DNA from: Megaleporinus macrocephalus | Taxonomy: Eukaryota; Chordata; Actinopteri; Characiformes; Anostomidae | Assembly: GCA_021613375.1 (NCBI GenBank) | Contig: CM038725.1 | Location: 10,849,089-10,913,088, forward strand | Length of the DNA: 64,000 nt | Direction of reading: 5' to 3' | In this document: positions 45,346 through 56,874 of the stretch, piece by piece | Position numbering within the stretch: the stretch's first letter is position 1 | Layout: each line of letters begins with the position of its first letter | Program-made: the position numbers and the translations under genes | Notes under the pieces: model-generated | The model's input: only the letters and a program-made list of their open reading frames with translations | What the model was told of the DNA's origin: nothing | The model's database searches: none

Positions 45346-46873
45346 CTTACAAAAAAGAAGTTTATTCAAGTGTACCATTAGTTTACTTCTTTTAAACTAA
45401 AAGGAAGTGAGTATGCTTTTAGTAATATACTAAACACAGTTATACTTAAGTATGCTGGGGCTATACTGATAAAGTATAGAACAGTAAATATTTTTGGCCT
45501 TTACGTGTACTTAATCCTTTGATTGAGATAGTAGAAGTATTCTTCTTCTTCTGCACAAAAACACATCCAGTACAATATTTATTTAAAATTTGATTTACAA
45601 AGATTTATAAATATACAAATATGTTTCTTAATCTGAGTGTGTCTTGTTTATTTTACGTGTGTCCACTGGTGAGTACATAAATGTTGTTCACCCGTTAGTT
45701 CTTCTCCTGTTTCTTGACCTACTTAGTTGCTGCGAGTATCTCTAAATTGATTAACTGACTTATTCCACACCCCTTCGTTCTCCTAACCGTGTTAGCGTGA
45801 GGGAGATCGGATGGGTGAATAACAAAGGCCAAGTTAGGTCTTGAGGGTGTCCTGCTCAGTCTAGTGGCGCACTCCTCGTTTCACCCATTAGTTCTTCTTG
45901 TTTTGTTTATTGACTTAGGACGTGGAACTCTCTAAAGGTAGAGAGGCCTAAAGTACGGTAGTAACGCTTAACAAGCGCCAGCCTCTGTCTCTGTACTAAC
46001 ACAAACTAGAACTAACTCTGTCTCTGTACTAACCCCAACCAGAACTAACTCTTTCTTTTCTCTTTCCGAGGAAAAAACCGCCCACCGAATACTGTAAAGG
46101 ACTGACCACCAGGGCCCCCCAGTCACTTGGCACCAACCAGTTCTCCTCTCCATTTGTGCCATTTGCTCCATCCTTGACTGCATCACTGTATCATCCACCT
46201 GATGTAGCACCCGTACAGCTTCTAAAGCTTCTACCATCAGACTCAGCTTTAGTTTAAACTGTAAATACTGTTCGACCTGAGGAGGATGGGTCTCCCCTTG
46301 TGAGTCTGGTTCCTCCCAAGGTTTCTTCCTCCAGGTGAGGGATTTTTTCCTTGCCACTGTTGCCTCTGGCTTGCTCACAGAGGGATAAACAGCTGTGATT
46401 TCATGTTTTTCATGTTTTTAAAATTCCTGTAAAGCTGCTTTGTGACAACATCGTTGTAAAAAGCGCAATACAAAAAAACTTGACTTGACTTGTTAAGTTC
46501 TATTTTAAGTAGAAAAAACCCTTAAACTTAGTCATATACTTTAAAGTACAACAATAATATAAGCAGTAAATTATAAGTATTATGTTAAATTCACTTAAAG
46601 AAAGCATACAAGTTAGTAAACTAACAGTAAACCCTTTACTTTTAGTGTAGTTGCAGTACAAAAGATGTAAACTCGTTGTATACTTGGTTTACTACTCTTA
46701 CACAAGTGTGCTTAAAAGTATACTTTTAAAAACTAGAAAGTGAGCCAATTTAGTCCGAAGAAGTATTAAAATAGTACATACACAAGTGTCCTACTAGAAC
46801 AATGACATTAGTATAGTAACTGCATAAAGTATACTTAATAAAATGAACTTTAAGTATACTTATTTTCTGTAAG
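45346..46873. mobile_element. AAGTATACTT-type palindromic MITE split by a retroposon
   Basis: Left end CTTACAAAAAAGAAGTTTAT and right end (reverse complement) CTTACAGAAAATAAGTATAC match. Both arms are filled with AAGTATACTT, TAGTATAC and AGTACA-like words typical of fish miniature elements. A retroposon at about 45650-46495 interrupts it. Confidence 0.7.
45650..46495 (+). mobile_element. Teleost non-LTR retroposon 3-prime part
   Basis: Contains GACCTGAGGAGGATGGGTCT, GAGTCTGGTTCCTCCCAAGG, TCCTTGCCACTGTTGCC, TGTAAAGCTGCTTTGTGACA and TGTAAAAAGCGCAATACAAA and ends in a (GACTT)n tail. These are the diagnostic 3-prime phrases of a very common fish retroposon. A 33-bp unit (TCTGTCTCTGTACTAAC plus AGAACTAAC) is doubled at about 45986-46050, and TTCACCCRTTAGTTCTTCT occurs at 45688 and 45881. 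The 136-codon minus frame is a by-product. Confidence 0.8.
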
Positions 46874-47708
46874 AGGATGCATGGTCAAATCACCTTTGCC
46901 TAATACCTCTTGATTGTCATATACTGTCATTAAAAATCAAAATAGCGATTCCATTCAGCAGTGAAGATTATGTAGCACTGAATAAAACATTAGCGAATCA
47001 AAATCAAGCATCATTAGCCACAGCAGGCTAGCACATGCAAAACAGGGCGACTCCAATGTATCTTAAGGGCCCAAATCCAATCAAATAATTATTTGATGGC
47101 TAGAGCCTCTTAGAGTATTCAAAGCTAAAGACCAAGGTGCAAAAACAGGGGTCCTGAGGAGTCTTAGACCTCCTAACTACCCTCTTGGAGCCCAAAAGTC
47201 TCAAAATCAGCACCTAAAAGTAAACTTGTCATGCAGCGCAGGTTAACTGCTTTGTCTACAATCTACGAGGTTCTGTCTTTGGTGTTATTGACTAATTAGA
47301 GATGCAGCATTGGTCTGCCTCAAGGGGGCACTGTGGCAAATCAGTTTAAATCTGTTTGTGGAAGAGCACATTACCAAACTAGAAGAGAGCATCGTTAAAC
47401 CAAACATTCAATCACCATTGAAGCAAACATCAGCATTGCTATAGTGGGTGAGCAGCCAGCCGAGGATGGATTACTGAGCCAACATGGGACCCCAAATACA
47501 AGAGCATATATTTAACACACTGTTAAAGACTGAACTTCAGAAACAGCTACTGCTTTTCCTTCTAAAGCTTTTCACTTGCATATTTCTTTGGAGTCTTCTT
47601 GACGTCAGCATTCACAGTCTTAAAAAAAAGATTATTCTGGCATTGCGCCAAATAAAGCTCTATTGATTAATTGCATCTTAAACAAATTAAAGTGTGCTCC
47701 TTGTACCA
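46874..47708. other. No gene recognised
   Basis: AT-rich. GCACATTACCAAACTAG at 47367 recurs near 54970 and is probably a repeat fragment. Nothing else assigned. Confidence 0.4.
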
Positions 47709-48355
47709 TGGCTAAGCACATGTGACCCCCCCTAGTGTGATTGCTCCATGCCATGCCTGGGCCCACTTGAAGAGGTGGGCCTGGGCACGGTTCAGTTGGA
47801 CTCTGGCACAGAACATATGTAGTGTGATCACTAACTGGTCCAACCACAGACAACAACACAAAAGCTGCTATTGTCCTATTGAACAAACATAGCAGTAAAG
47901 GGACCACCATGCTTCACTGTGTGAGAAAGCAACCGCTTTCATACATGAGATCAGAGCATCAGAGCTATGGATGACTCAGAAGTTCTATGGAACTAGAGCA
48001 GAAGTGCAAAGCTCCATAAGTGAACACATTTATAGTAGCTCTTCTGCTGCTGCTGCTGTATATCTGTGTAATGATATGATACAGCTCTTACACACACTCG
48101 CCTGCAATCTACCTTCAAATTCATTCAGTTTGAATAAAGCCCCACCCACGCCATCAACGGCAAGTGTAGGTGCACGGCCACGCACTGCAACTGTATATCA
48201 TGCGGGGCCGGCGCAGGGTGTAGGTGTTGCATTTACATCCTCGCTACACAGACCCTTGGATTGATGATGTAAGCGTGCCCAGGCCTGGAAAATTACTGTT
48301 AACGCAAGCCAGCGTGGGGTTGGTGGTGGCGGGGGGGTTGTGCAATCATGCTTAA
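47709..48355. mobile_element. Non-autonomous DNA transposon with TAAGC ends
   Basis: TAAGCACATGTGACCCCCCC near the left is inverted as GGGGGGTTGTGCAATCATGC at the right. CCTGGGCCCACTT with GGTGGGCCTGGGCACG on the left pairs with CGTGCCCAGGCCTGG on the right (48267). The style matches fish hAT-type MITEs. The open frames inside are by-products. Confidence 0.6.
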
Positions 48356-48929
48356 GCCTGGTGCAAGGCATCTAAGCCCAGTGTGAGTACACCCTTAATT
48401 TAAGTGGGCAAATTATAATACAGGGTTTAGGAAGTGATGCCATGTCTATTCTATTATGGTATCCGCTCAAGAGACATTGTTAGATTAGACTCCTTGAAAG
48501 ACAAAGGACTCGACTTCAGCAGCAGCTCTTGCTCAAAAAATCACTGGCAATTGAAAGAACTCTCTTAGAAAACTTAATAAAAAGGATGGAGAAAGCTTAA
48601 AGCAATGCAATGCTTCATATATCAAAACAATATCACTTGATTTACCACATGCAAACTACTCCATCTGTTACTGATAACTACTGGTGCTGATTTACTTTCA
48701 TAGCTTGCTGGTTACAGCCGATGAAATCCAACGCATTTGGTGCATTTGGTTCCTTGCCTGTCACCAGTAATTTGTGCAAGTTGGCAAGCGACAGCCTACA
48801 CAGCTAGAAAATAAATAAATAAATAAATAAAAAACGGAAGGGAGATGCACCACATTCTAAACCTGGGGCTGAAATCAAACAAAGCAATTATGCACTTGTG
48901 TAAGTTGAGGCCTGTTAAAAAGCATTGCT
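48356..48929. other. No gene recognised
   Basis: AT-rich with an (AAAT)n run at about 48810-48830. Confidence 0.4.
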
Positions 48930-49180
48930 TTAAATATCTGCTAATTATCTGCATTGACTGGGTTCCTTGAGGAAACATGCTCCTCAGTAGCAGCAGCAAA
49001 AGGGAATACCTGCGTGATGGTGACGTCTGGGCTTGTGCTAAGGAGATTTTCTGCCACCACGGGCAGACAGCGGAGAGGTGACAGCAGGTGGTCTTCAAGG
49101 AGCCTGACGGGGGCATATGGAGGCAGCTATCTGCCAGCCAGGACCTCTGCTGGACCATATGGCCGACAATGAGAAGGTGT
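48930..49180. promoter_or_regulatory. Candidate conserved island 8
   Basis: GC-rich, non-repetitive block with GACAGCAGGTGGTC (E-box CAGGTG) and GACCATATGG (E-box CATATG). A plus frame of 72 codons and a minus frame of 120 codons cross it; neither has convincing splice sites. Could also be a decayed repeat. Confidence 0.3.
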
Positions 49181-49242
49181 AGGAAATACGGTGGCCAAGA
49201 GTGACTGATTTGTGTCTTTTACTTTACAAAGCACTTGGCTTA

Positions 49243-49495
49243 GAAAACATTGTCCCTGTCCAATGAAAAACAAGAATCTCAGAATTTGCAACTTTACAGG
49301 AGAGACCAAAAACAGATTACTTTTAATGTAAGTTAATAGAACCATAATGTTTTCCAAGCTATTTTGGAGCTTCTATTGTTTGATTCATCATGAAATTTTC
49401 ACACAATGTAAACAACTATTGGCGAGTTCAAATAATGTAGAAAACTCGAAATCGACAAAAATTGATATGCATGTTTTTTTTATTGGACAGCGACG
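49243..49495 (+). mobile_element. Family R, full-length type copy
   Basis: Left CATTGTCCCTGTCCAATGAA and right TTATTGGACAGCGACGATAT are inverted ends. Interior: GGAGAGACCAAAAACAGATT, CAAGCTATTTTGGAGCTTCT, TTTTCACACAATGTAAACAA, ACTCGAAATCGACAAAAATT. Length about 250 bp. Confidence 0.8.
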
Positions 49496-49544
49496 ATATC
49501 TTCACTGTCAGAACAAAACCTGCAAATCTCCAAATCTCCTAAAT

Positions 49545-49720
49545 GGTTACATTACAGGAGACGAAAAAAATAATAATAATAATGGAAGTGATGGTAACCT
49601 GATATTTTTTTCTCCCAAAGTCATTTTGGAGCATGTCTATTGGTCTAAATGGAAATACTGGGCTTTACACAATGATGATGCAGTAATTGGGAAGATTGTA
49701 AGCTTTTTCAGATGGAGAGG
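49545..49720 (+). mobile_element. Family R, partial copy
   Basis: ACATTACAGGAGACGAAAAA, CATTTTGGAGCATGTCTATT and an (AAT)n insertion near 49570. Ends are lost. Confidence 0.55.
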
Positions 49721-50027
49721 GAAAAATAGCTGGAGAATCTAGGTGCTAAAATGACACTGATAATAGTTTTCACCAAACGGCATTGCATCAGAAACTGTAT
49801 TGCTTCCAAACTTCATTGCAATTCAACTGAATTATCGCTTGTTGCCAGTCCAAGTCCCCAAACTGTTTCCTGCCAAGGATGCAGGAAGGCATTTTATGCT
49901 GAAATCTTTAGCAGCTTGTTCTTCACAAATAGTGATTCTACTGCTACACATAAGCAAAATGCACTGGAAAAAGCTTTCTTTACTGCTTATCCTTTTGATC
50001 CTTCATTTGAAATATTATATTTAATAT

Positions 50028-50212
50028 AGAACAATTCGTTGCTTTCCAGTGAAAAACAAGTATCATCAAAACTGCAACTTTACAGGAGAGACCAAAAACT
50101 TACTTTACTTTCAATGCAAGTCAATGGAACCAGAATTGTTTCCAAGCTATTTTGGAGCACTTTTAAATCGCCAAAAATGGAGATACATTTTTTTATTGGA
50201 CAGTGACGAAAT
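50028..50212 (+). mobile_element. Family R, internally deleted copy
   Basis: GTTGCTTTCCAGTGAAAAAC, GGAGAGACCAAAAACTTACT, CTTTCAATGCAAGTCAATGG and TTATTGGACAGTGACGAAAT are present, but the segment from the GGTCCATTCATCATG block to the GTAAACAACAGC block is missing. Confidence 0.75.
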
Positions 50213-50379
50213 ATAACTTGTCAAAGAAGGGAAACATTTTAAGTTGGGGAAAAACACACCAAATCCATAAGAATCTAAATTCTTAGGAGTAAAATCTCAG
50301 TGATTTCTTTTTTTTATCATATTTTACAACATTTGTTGAGCTGTGAGGAAATCAGGAAATAGTGAAACAGTCAATAATT

Positions 50380-50850
50380 AAAAATGAAAGTGCTAAAGAG
50401 GACATAAGTCTATACTGACCCTACATACAGTGAGAAGGATGATTTCAATGGCCAAAGAATCTCCAAGGATCACAACTGGAAATTGTAGACATTACATTAA
50501 GTTTTGGCAATAAAAACTTCTTCCTAATGACAATCAGACTCCACCTACATGACAACATGTTTGGGTGGAATTCCAGAAAACAAAAAAGCCTCTGCTTTCA
50601 AGAATCCATAAACTTAAGCGACTACAGTTTGCCAGACGCTTCTGAAACTTTCAGTGGGACTATGATCCCCACTGTGAAGTATGGTGGTGGATGTGTGATG
50701 CTGTTTTTCTTCAAAAGCCACTAGATCACTTGTTCAGGCACATTGTATCATGGACTCCATCAAGCATGAGCACATACAAAACCAAAACTTGACCACCTCA
50801 GGTTGGAGGCTTAATGTATGCCACGGTTGGACACCACAAAATTAAACAAT
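50380..50850 (+). pseudogene. Tc1-like transposase relic
   Basis: A frame at 50527-50724 includes PTVKYGGGCVMLF, the KHGGGSVMVW-like block between the first and second catalytic Asp in Tc1 transposases. Upstream text (GGCCAAAGAATCTCCAAGGA, ACTGGAAATTG) and downstream CACGGTTGGACACCACAAA fit a particular fish Tc1-like lineage. Catalytic Asp/Glu motifs are not recognisable; termini were not found. Confidence 0.55.
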
Positions 50851-51229
50851 AAAAGAATAAATGTCTCAGTGAACACAGAATCATGGATTTGCCATGAGCA
50901 TCCAGTCTATAGAAAACTAGTGAGATAAGCTGAAGAGAACATCCCTTAACACTTGTTCTCCAGTCTCACTCAACATGATAGGAACAGTGATATTTGAGCA
51001 TTACCTGTTCTTCTACATAGTTTCTTCTTTAAATAAAATTACTGCAGCATAACAACCCCAGTAAAAACAAGATAAGTGGAGATGGAAACATGCTATTGCT
51101 GCTGTCATTGAGCTGAGGCAGGCTGTAAGTCGAAGAAAAGACATGTTAATCTAAATATTATTTCTACTGAATGACAAAAGACATCGCTGTTTATTTTCTG
51201 CCTTATATTTTTCCATGAGCTTTCTTTAG
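50851..51229. other. No gene recognised
   Basis: AT-rich flank of the candidate exon, possibly including eroded Tc1 sequence to about 51000. Confidence 0.35.
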
Positions 51230-51460
51230 CTGTTCTTGGTACATGCATTCTTGAATACTGGACTGCAACTGGGGCAGCAGGACATCAAGCAAGAATACGA
51301 GAGAGCAAAGGCACATGTGGCCATGGGAGACAGGGATGCAGTCTCACTGCCTGCTCTAAAATACATTGGTGTGGCTAAAATAAGACTTAATTTCAAAATT
51401 GTAACAAAAACTTTTAAAAGTGTTTGTCACTACCACACTAAAGCTTAAGTTCACAATAAA
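51230..51460 (+). CDS. Candidate terminal coding exon, 73 residues plus poly(A) signal
   Basis: A pyrimidine-rich acceptor (TTTCTTTAG, ending 51229) is followed in phase 0 by a frame open to TAA at 51446-51448. AATAAA follows at 51455-51460. The first two thirds look protein-like: GQQDIKQEYERAKAHV, then AMGDRDAVSLPALKYIG, then a less convincing basic tail. GC drops sharply after about 51380, so the true exon may end earlier or the frame may decay there. The pattern of a GD followed by spaced Ala and Ser-x-x-Ala-Leu is reminiscent of the membrane-proximal loop in CD225-type small membrane proteins, but that likeness is weak. No upstream exon was found. It may be a lone conserved element read by chance as an exon. 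Confidence 0.35.
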
Positions 51461-52044
51461 TTATTAAAAGTATATTATTTAAGATCTTCCGTATTTGTAA
51501 AGGGTGAGAGCAAGTCATTTAAGGTTAGAGTTTACATTGCAAAAAAGGTTTCATTTAGGTATATTTAAGTTTCGTGTTTAGCTTATTACTCTCAATCAAC
51601 GTCCTGAGATAAATTCAAAGAATATTTTTGATATGTCCAACATCTGCAAACTTAATTGTTTTCACATTTCAAAAGAATTTGGTCCATGTTTGGTTTACAA
51701 CAACCCTTTAAAAGTCCCCAGTAGCCAAAGAAGCATGTACAGTGCTGAAGTAAAGTTTAAGATTTCAGTTGATCGTTATTTATTTTGCACAGCAGACAGT
51801 AATGTTCCTTGAGTTATGTTGAAAAAGCCTTAGTACACCTCCTAATTAGTTCTCCCGTGAATACACATTTCTACCACTAGGGGCATAAAATCAAAAAGTT
51901 TGTCACGTACATATTCATACACAGTACAACTAGCAGCGAAACGCTTTGACAACTGCCCGCTCACATGAAACAATAACAGAGTATCTGAAATAATTCATCT
52001 TCGTCTTCTATACATTTTTTATTAAGCATAAAAAGAAAAAGTAA
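51461..52044. other. No gene recognised
   Basis: AT-rich with no supported feature. Confidence 0.4.
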
Positions 52045-52380
52045 AGTTTCCTCCAGGTAGTCTGGTTTCATCCCACAGTCCAAACCTATACATGTTGGGT
52101 TGATCGATCACTCTAAATTGCCTGTAGGTGTGAGTGTGCGTGGGCCATATTATGGACTGAGATGATAACTTAAAATAGAAAATCCACTTAAACTTAAAAT
52201 AAATCCACAAATATACACTACAGTAAACAGATGTGTGCAGTGGGGATGAGGATTGTTGAATAAGATGAAAAATGGCCAAAATGAATATTAGTGCAACTAA
52301 TGCTGTAGTCCTATGTATGATACATGTGTGAGGTGGTCCTAGTGGCTGCCCTGGTTCAGCATCCAACTGGCCTGCAGGTG
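52045..52380 (+). mobile_element. Teleost dispersed repeat, family G, copy 4
   Basis: Opposite orientation to copies 1-3: GTTTCATCCCACAGTCCAAA, GATCACTCTAAATTGCCTGT near the left and TGCCCTGGTTCAGCATCCAA near 52348. The middle is diverged or replaced. Confidence 0.55.
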
Positions 52381-52529
52381 AGGAGGAGCTTCAAATAATG
52401 ATCAAATAATTGTAAATATTCAGGTGAATCTCACGCACAAGAAATAAATTACTTCAAAATTCAAAATGAGATTTATGCACAATACTGCACATACACACAG
52501 TTCATAAAAGAGACCCCTGAAATCTGCTT

Positions 52530-52920
52530 CAGCACCCCTACTTATAACGTCACGCTGATTCATGTTTTCCCCTCAACTACTGAATTATAGCACCTACCAG
52601 AAGACCTGAAGATCCACCTGCCTGTTTAATGCAAGGCATGTTATTCTCAAAGCCTGCCAATCGATTTCTCACCGATTATCCATACGCCTTTTAAACCTGA
52701 TTTCTCTGCATGTCCAGCAATCACTCTGTCTGACCAGAGAGGAACCAAATGCACTGGCTTTAATAGGGCTGTAATTGGAACATAACTCAGGGCTCCACGA
52801 TAATGCTAACAGCAGGCATTAAAATGCAGCACAGCTCACAAATAAAAGAGAAAGAGATGCTGGAAGAGTGTCATTATCCATCTTCCAGATCATAGTGTTT
52901 AATGGGGTGTGTTTAATTTC
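52530..52920. promoter_or_regulatory. Candidate conserved island 9
   Basis: Non-repetitive. AATCGATTTCTCACCGATTA, GGGCTGTAATTGGAACATAA (TAATTGG homeodomain core), TAATGCTAACAGCAGGCATT and TTTTATTGTTTCAGAC (SOX-type ATTGTT). No open frame above 60 codons. Confidence 0.4.
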
Positions 52921-53364
52921 AGTTTTATTGTTTCAGACAGAACAGACATTCGTCATTTTGCAAATAAATAAAAAGCTTTTTTTGATTTATTTGATTTGGT
53001 TATAAGCCAACAATAAAGCCGAATTTAAAATATGCAGCCAGTAAACGGAAAGGATTTTAGGAATTTTAATTGCTGCACTTGAATCCTATTTTTAAGATTT
53101 GTACTTTAGGGTACAAGTGCAGCAAATATAAGAACACTCCAGATTAAATATACTTTTTAAATCCAGGTAGAATTCCAGGTACACTTCTTTGGTCACATGT
53201 CAAGCAACTACATATAACTTGAATTGTTGGCCACAGCTTATGCCTGTATTCAAATCTTTACCTATAGATACTGTGAAAGGGTCGCAGATGATTGAGTTAA
53301 TGCTGAAAAACCCAACAGTATGTCTAAACTGAAGAAGTAGTTCTGAAAGAATAGTGGGGGGAGA

Positions 53365-53610
53365 TTTTTCCACATCACTGTAAACAGTAAATCAAATGCA
53401 TCTCCATTTTTACCCAGTTTTTCTATATATTTTAAAAAAAAAAGCATCTGCCCTTCATATCCTGTAAAAGTTTCAAGATGAATGGACCAATAGAAATGCT
53501 CCAAATTAATAAAACCTTACATTAACTTACATTGAGAGTAAAGAATGTTTTGGTCTCTAATGTAAAGTTACTATTTTAGAGATATTCTTGGAAAGCAATG
53601 ACGTGCTGCA
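53365..53610 (-). mobile_element. Family R element
   Basis: ATGCATCTCCATTTTTAC at 53397-53414, GGACCAATAGAAATGCTCCA at 53483, TTACATTGAGAGTAAAG at 53528 and the end GGAAAGCAATGACGTG. Confidence 0.7.
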
Positions 53611-54210
53611 TATCTTTATTATTAAAAACTTAAATTATTAATACATTAAATCATTTTAATTAAATTTGGGTTTTGTTTGTCTAATATTAAAATGATATAA
53701 AAAACATTTCCCTGTAAAACATTTTCAGGAAAGGGAAAATATTTTTCCTTAGAGTTCCCTGAGATCAAGGCTCGATTAAACCTGGTCTAATGCTGCATTT
53801 AGGTGTCATAGGATGATTGTATATGCCAGATGGAGAAATATTAAATACATTGTTTATAGGTATGTCCACCAAACAGAAGAGGAGAAATAAAAAATACACA
53901 GGGGTCTGAAAAAAACATAAGAACATCTAACAGAACTGCATCAGTTGCATATATTTTCACATTCAATGAAGCACAACATTTTTCACTCATAACACGTTAA
54001 AGGTCACACTATACGTCACATCTTGAAACTCCTGTATCATCTAGAATTCAGTTTACTTTTTAAAAAATATGACTCTCAGCCATTTAAGCACAATTTAGTA
54101 GGATAATCATGTTTCCCAGTTTGACAACTCGAATGAGGCATTAGACTAACTTGCAATGGCAGTAACTTCTATTTAGTGTAAGTTTAAAGTGAATGTAGAT
54201 ACAAAAACAA

Positions 54211-54290
54211 GCCCTGTAGCTCAGTTCTTACACTGCACTTCACTGTCTAGTGCCTGGGTCTCTGTAAAAGTATCAGTTCAAATCAAGCAT
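54211..54290 (+). other. Possible tRNA-derived SINE head
   Basis: GCCCTGTAGCTCAGTTC at 54211-54227 resembles a tRNA 5-prime end with box A, and TCAGTTCAAATCAAG at 54272-54286 resembles box B. Spacing is about 56 nt, longer than in most tRNAs, and no clear acceptor pairing is visible. Weak support. Confidence 0.35.
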
Positions 54291-54364
54291 CAACCATTTC
54301 TACTTAAAAGAAAGATAAACTACACTACATCACTGAATCGTGTACAGTGTTAAAAGACAATAGA

Positions 54365-54740
54365 TGGCCTAGCAACCTAGCAACAATGTAGAAACCACCT
54401 GGAATACCACCAGAGACACCATTTTGCCATTCAGAGAAAGCATTGTGTATACCATAGCAAGCACCAGCACCAAGGGCATAGAATTAGCATTGACAGAAGT
54501 GACGAGTCCCCACCAATATCCAGCGTTTATTGAACGGCACCAGGTTATGCAGTGCTCCACGTATTAACTCTGATGTATGAGACATGTTTCACTTGCACGA
54601 TCATAGATCCCCATCAATATCAAGAGCAAATCTGTGTCCTTGGCCAGCGTTACCATAGCAGCTGCTCAGAAACAACCAAGTGATCAACCAGGACACTGTA
54701 GCAACAACCTGGAACACCACAGCAACCAGTGTTAGACACT
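54365..54740. repeat. Teleost GCAACCACCTGGAA-type repeat
   Basis: CCTAGCAACAATGTAGAAAC, CCACCTGGAATACCACCAGA and CAACAACCTGGAACACCACA, with ATAGCAAGCACC, are the loosely repeated words of a common fish repeat. A related stretch lies near 55280-55330. Confidence 0.55.
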
Positions 54741-55092
54741 GCAGCTTCTGTCTTTTTTCTTCTTCACTATCTCAGCACTGGTCAAATCAGTTCACCCAGT
54801 TTTTTTTCAGAACCTACCAACTGTAACTATACCCGGGACACCTCTTAAAAAAAACCTTCCAGTATTCCACAGCATAAAATTTATACACCTGAAAATCTTG
54901 CCCAAGAAACTGGTGGAAAGAATTAATTTTCATAGGACATTCAAGATCTCAGATCACGTGTGAAACGGCACATTACCAAACTAGTAAAGAGCCTTTATTA
55001 GAAGCATTGTTAGATAGACCATGCAACAGATGGCAGAAATTGTTAATCCAACCATTTTGCTGCCATTTAAGCTAGCACCAGTGCTGCAGTGG

Positions 55093-55130
<38 letters not shown>

Positions 55131-55689
55131 GCTAGTCTGCCTAAAGAAAAAAAAAATTGAAAAAAAAGAAAAAATCTGATTTCTGGTTATAAAACACACT
55201 GTTATGTTAACTTATTATACGAAATGTTAACTTTCCATTTGATTCAAAGTTTAACAGCAGCCTGAACAACATTTTTACAGTATAGCAGCCAGCTAACCAT
55301 AGCTATACCAACCACTCATCAATCAGCCAGCAATATCACACAATTGCTTAAGCTTTCTGCACTTCAGACTTCTGTAGTTTAAGTCTGCAGTTTATTACAA
55401 TCACTTGCAACTTCCTCTGATTGCTCCTGCTTATGACCACTCTAAAAATAAAGGCTTTCATGTTGCTGTATTGGATGTACAGTTTAAGGATTAGGTATGA
55501 ATCCCTTACATAATGATAACTTTAATAAACTTCTGAAACTTACCTCTCATACAATTAACTACTTGCTTAATTGGTAATCTACCTGAAGGTTCTGTGGTGC
55601 ACCAAAATCGCTGTTTGATGGCACTTCAAAGAACCATTTTGGCATACTTGACTCTGGCCAAAGTGAAAAACGCCACTAAACCACCTGAC
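54741..55689. other. No gene recognised; (AT)n at 55095-55125
   Basis: AT-rich. AGATAGACCATGCAACAGATG at 55013 nearly matches 57196 (see findings). AAAGAACCATTTTGG near 55630 belongs to a fish MITE class. Confidence 0.4.
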
Positions 55690-56140
55690 GTGTCTACACT
55701 CTTAACATATGCTGTGAGTAGATGGTGTGTTTAAACACAGCGTCCACTCTGTAAGACACTTCCACCTTGCTGGTCCACCATGCAGATGTAAAGTCAGAGA
55801 CGACAGTTCATCTGATGCTGCATAGCTTGCATTTATTTCCCTCCAGTCCTTCATCAGGGGTCACAGGATGCTGCCCACAGGACACTGTTGGCTGGATGTT
55901 GCTGGACAATTCTCAGTCCAGCAGTGACACTGAGGTGCTTATTTGATCTACTCACACCAGTACAGCACTCATTAACACCACTACATCAGTGTCACTGTGG
56001 TGCTAAGAATGATCTACCTCCCTAATAAAAGCTGCTCTGTGGTGGTCCTGTAGGGGTCTTGACCAGGTGAAAGGGGGCTAACAAAGCATGCGGAGAAACT
56101 GACTGACTACAGTCTGCAAATGTAGAATTTAAAGGCGGAA
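55690..56140. mobile_element. Palindromic element, family P copy
   Basis: Contains CCTTGCTGGTCCACCATGCA, TTGGCTGGATGTTGCTGGAC, GTCCAGCAGTGACACTGAGG, CATCAGTGTCACTGTGGTGC and GACTACAGTCTGCAAATGTA. Left end eroded. Confidence 0.8.
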
Positions 56141-56389
56141 CTATATGAAAGGGGAGCTGATGGAATACTATCAATCCTCTAATACAAAACATTCACTGGC
56201 TTCTCTAGTGGTCTGGCGTTCAGTGTTGCAGCGGGTTCTCCTATTGGTTGTGACATTTTTTTCCATTCTTAGGCTAAAGAAAGCAATGCTGCACCACAGA
56301 ATGCCTCATAACATGACAAACAGCCTATGAAATATTGAGTTGTAGGCCAGGATGCCGCTTTAAAAGCATGGCAGACAGTTCAGCTTGCA

Positions 56390-56815
56390 TAAAAAAGAAG
56401 AAAAAAATAGTTCCAAACGCATGTAACTGCTCAGACTGATCAGATAAGATCATATTACAGTTAGCCACGGAATTTAATGAGCGAGGGAAAAGTTATCAGC
56501 CCATCTGGGCTCACGTTGCGCCAGACTGAATAGAGATGAACTGGGATCAATCCTCGGCCATCTATCTTGTTTTTAAGAGAATATTTCATAAAAGCCAATG
56601 TGCTGTGTCTCCTCTCCATCTAGAATCAAACTATGGCTCAAGGCTCGCACCAGTTAAAGAGAGCTAATAAAAGAGCATGCGTTCTGGACAGGCAGGCATT
56701 AATAAAAGGTCTAGTCGCAAAGTAACTCGCTATGAAGTTCAGGCTGTCTGTATGACAAATGAGTCGGATCAGGGTATTAGCCTGTCACAGCATCCGAGAT
56801 CCTCTGGGCACTGTG
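56390..56815. promoter_or_regulatory. Candidate conserved island 10
   Basis: Non-repetitive, higher GC. CAGATAAGATCATATTACAG (GATA motif), GGAATTTAATGAGCGAGGG, GAGCTAATAAAAGAGCATGC and GGCATTAATAAAAGGTCTAG. Only a CA/GT microsatellite separates it from island 11. Confidence 0.45.
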
Positions 56816-56827
56816 CGTGTGAACAAG

Positions 56828-56830
<3 letters not shown>

Positions 56831-56861
<31 letters not shown>
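56831..56861. repeat. (GT)n microsatellite
   Basis: About 31 bp of GT units between two candidate conserved islands. Confidence 0.98.
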
Positions 56862-56862
<1 letters not shown>

Positions 56863-56874
56863 CTGTTTTGTGTT

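Noticed and set aside
45968..46378. A 136-codon minus-strand open frame
   Set aside because: It is antisense to the 3-prime part of a well-known fish retroposon; its repeated ends come from a doubled 33-bp DNA unit.
48796..49158. A 120-codon minus-strand frame across island 8
   Set aside because: It runs into an (AAAT)n array, has no splice sites and shows no recognisable protein features.
54211..54290. A functional tRNA gene
   Set aside because: The box spacing is too long and the arms do not pair; at most a SINE head.
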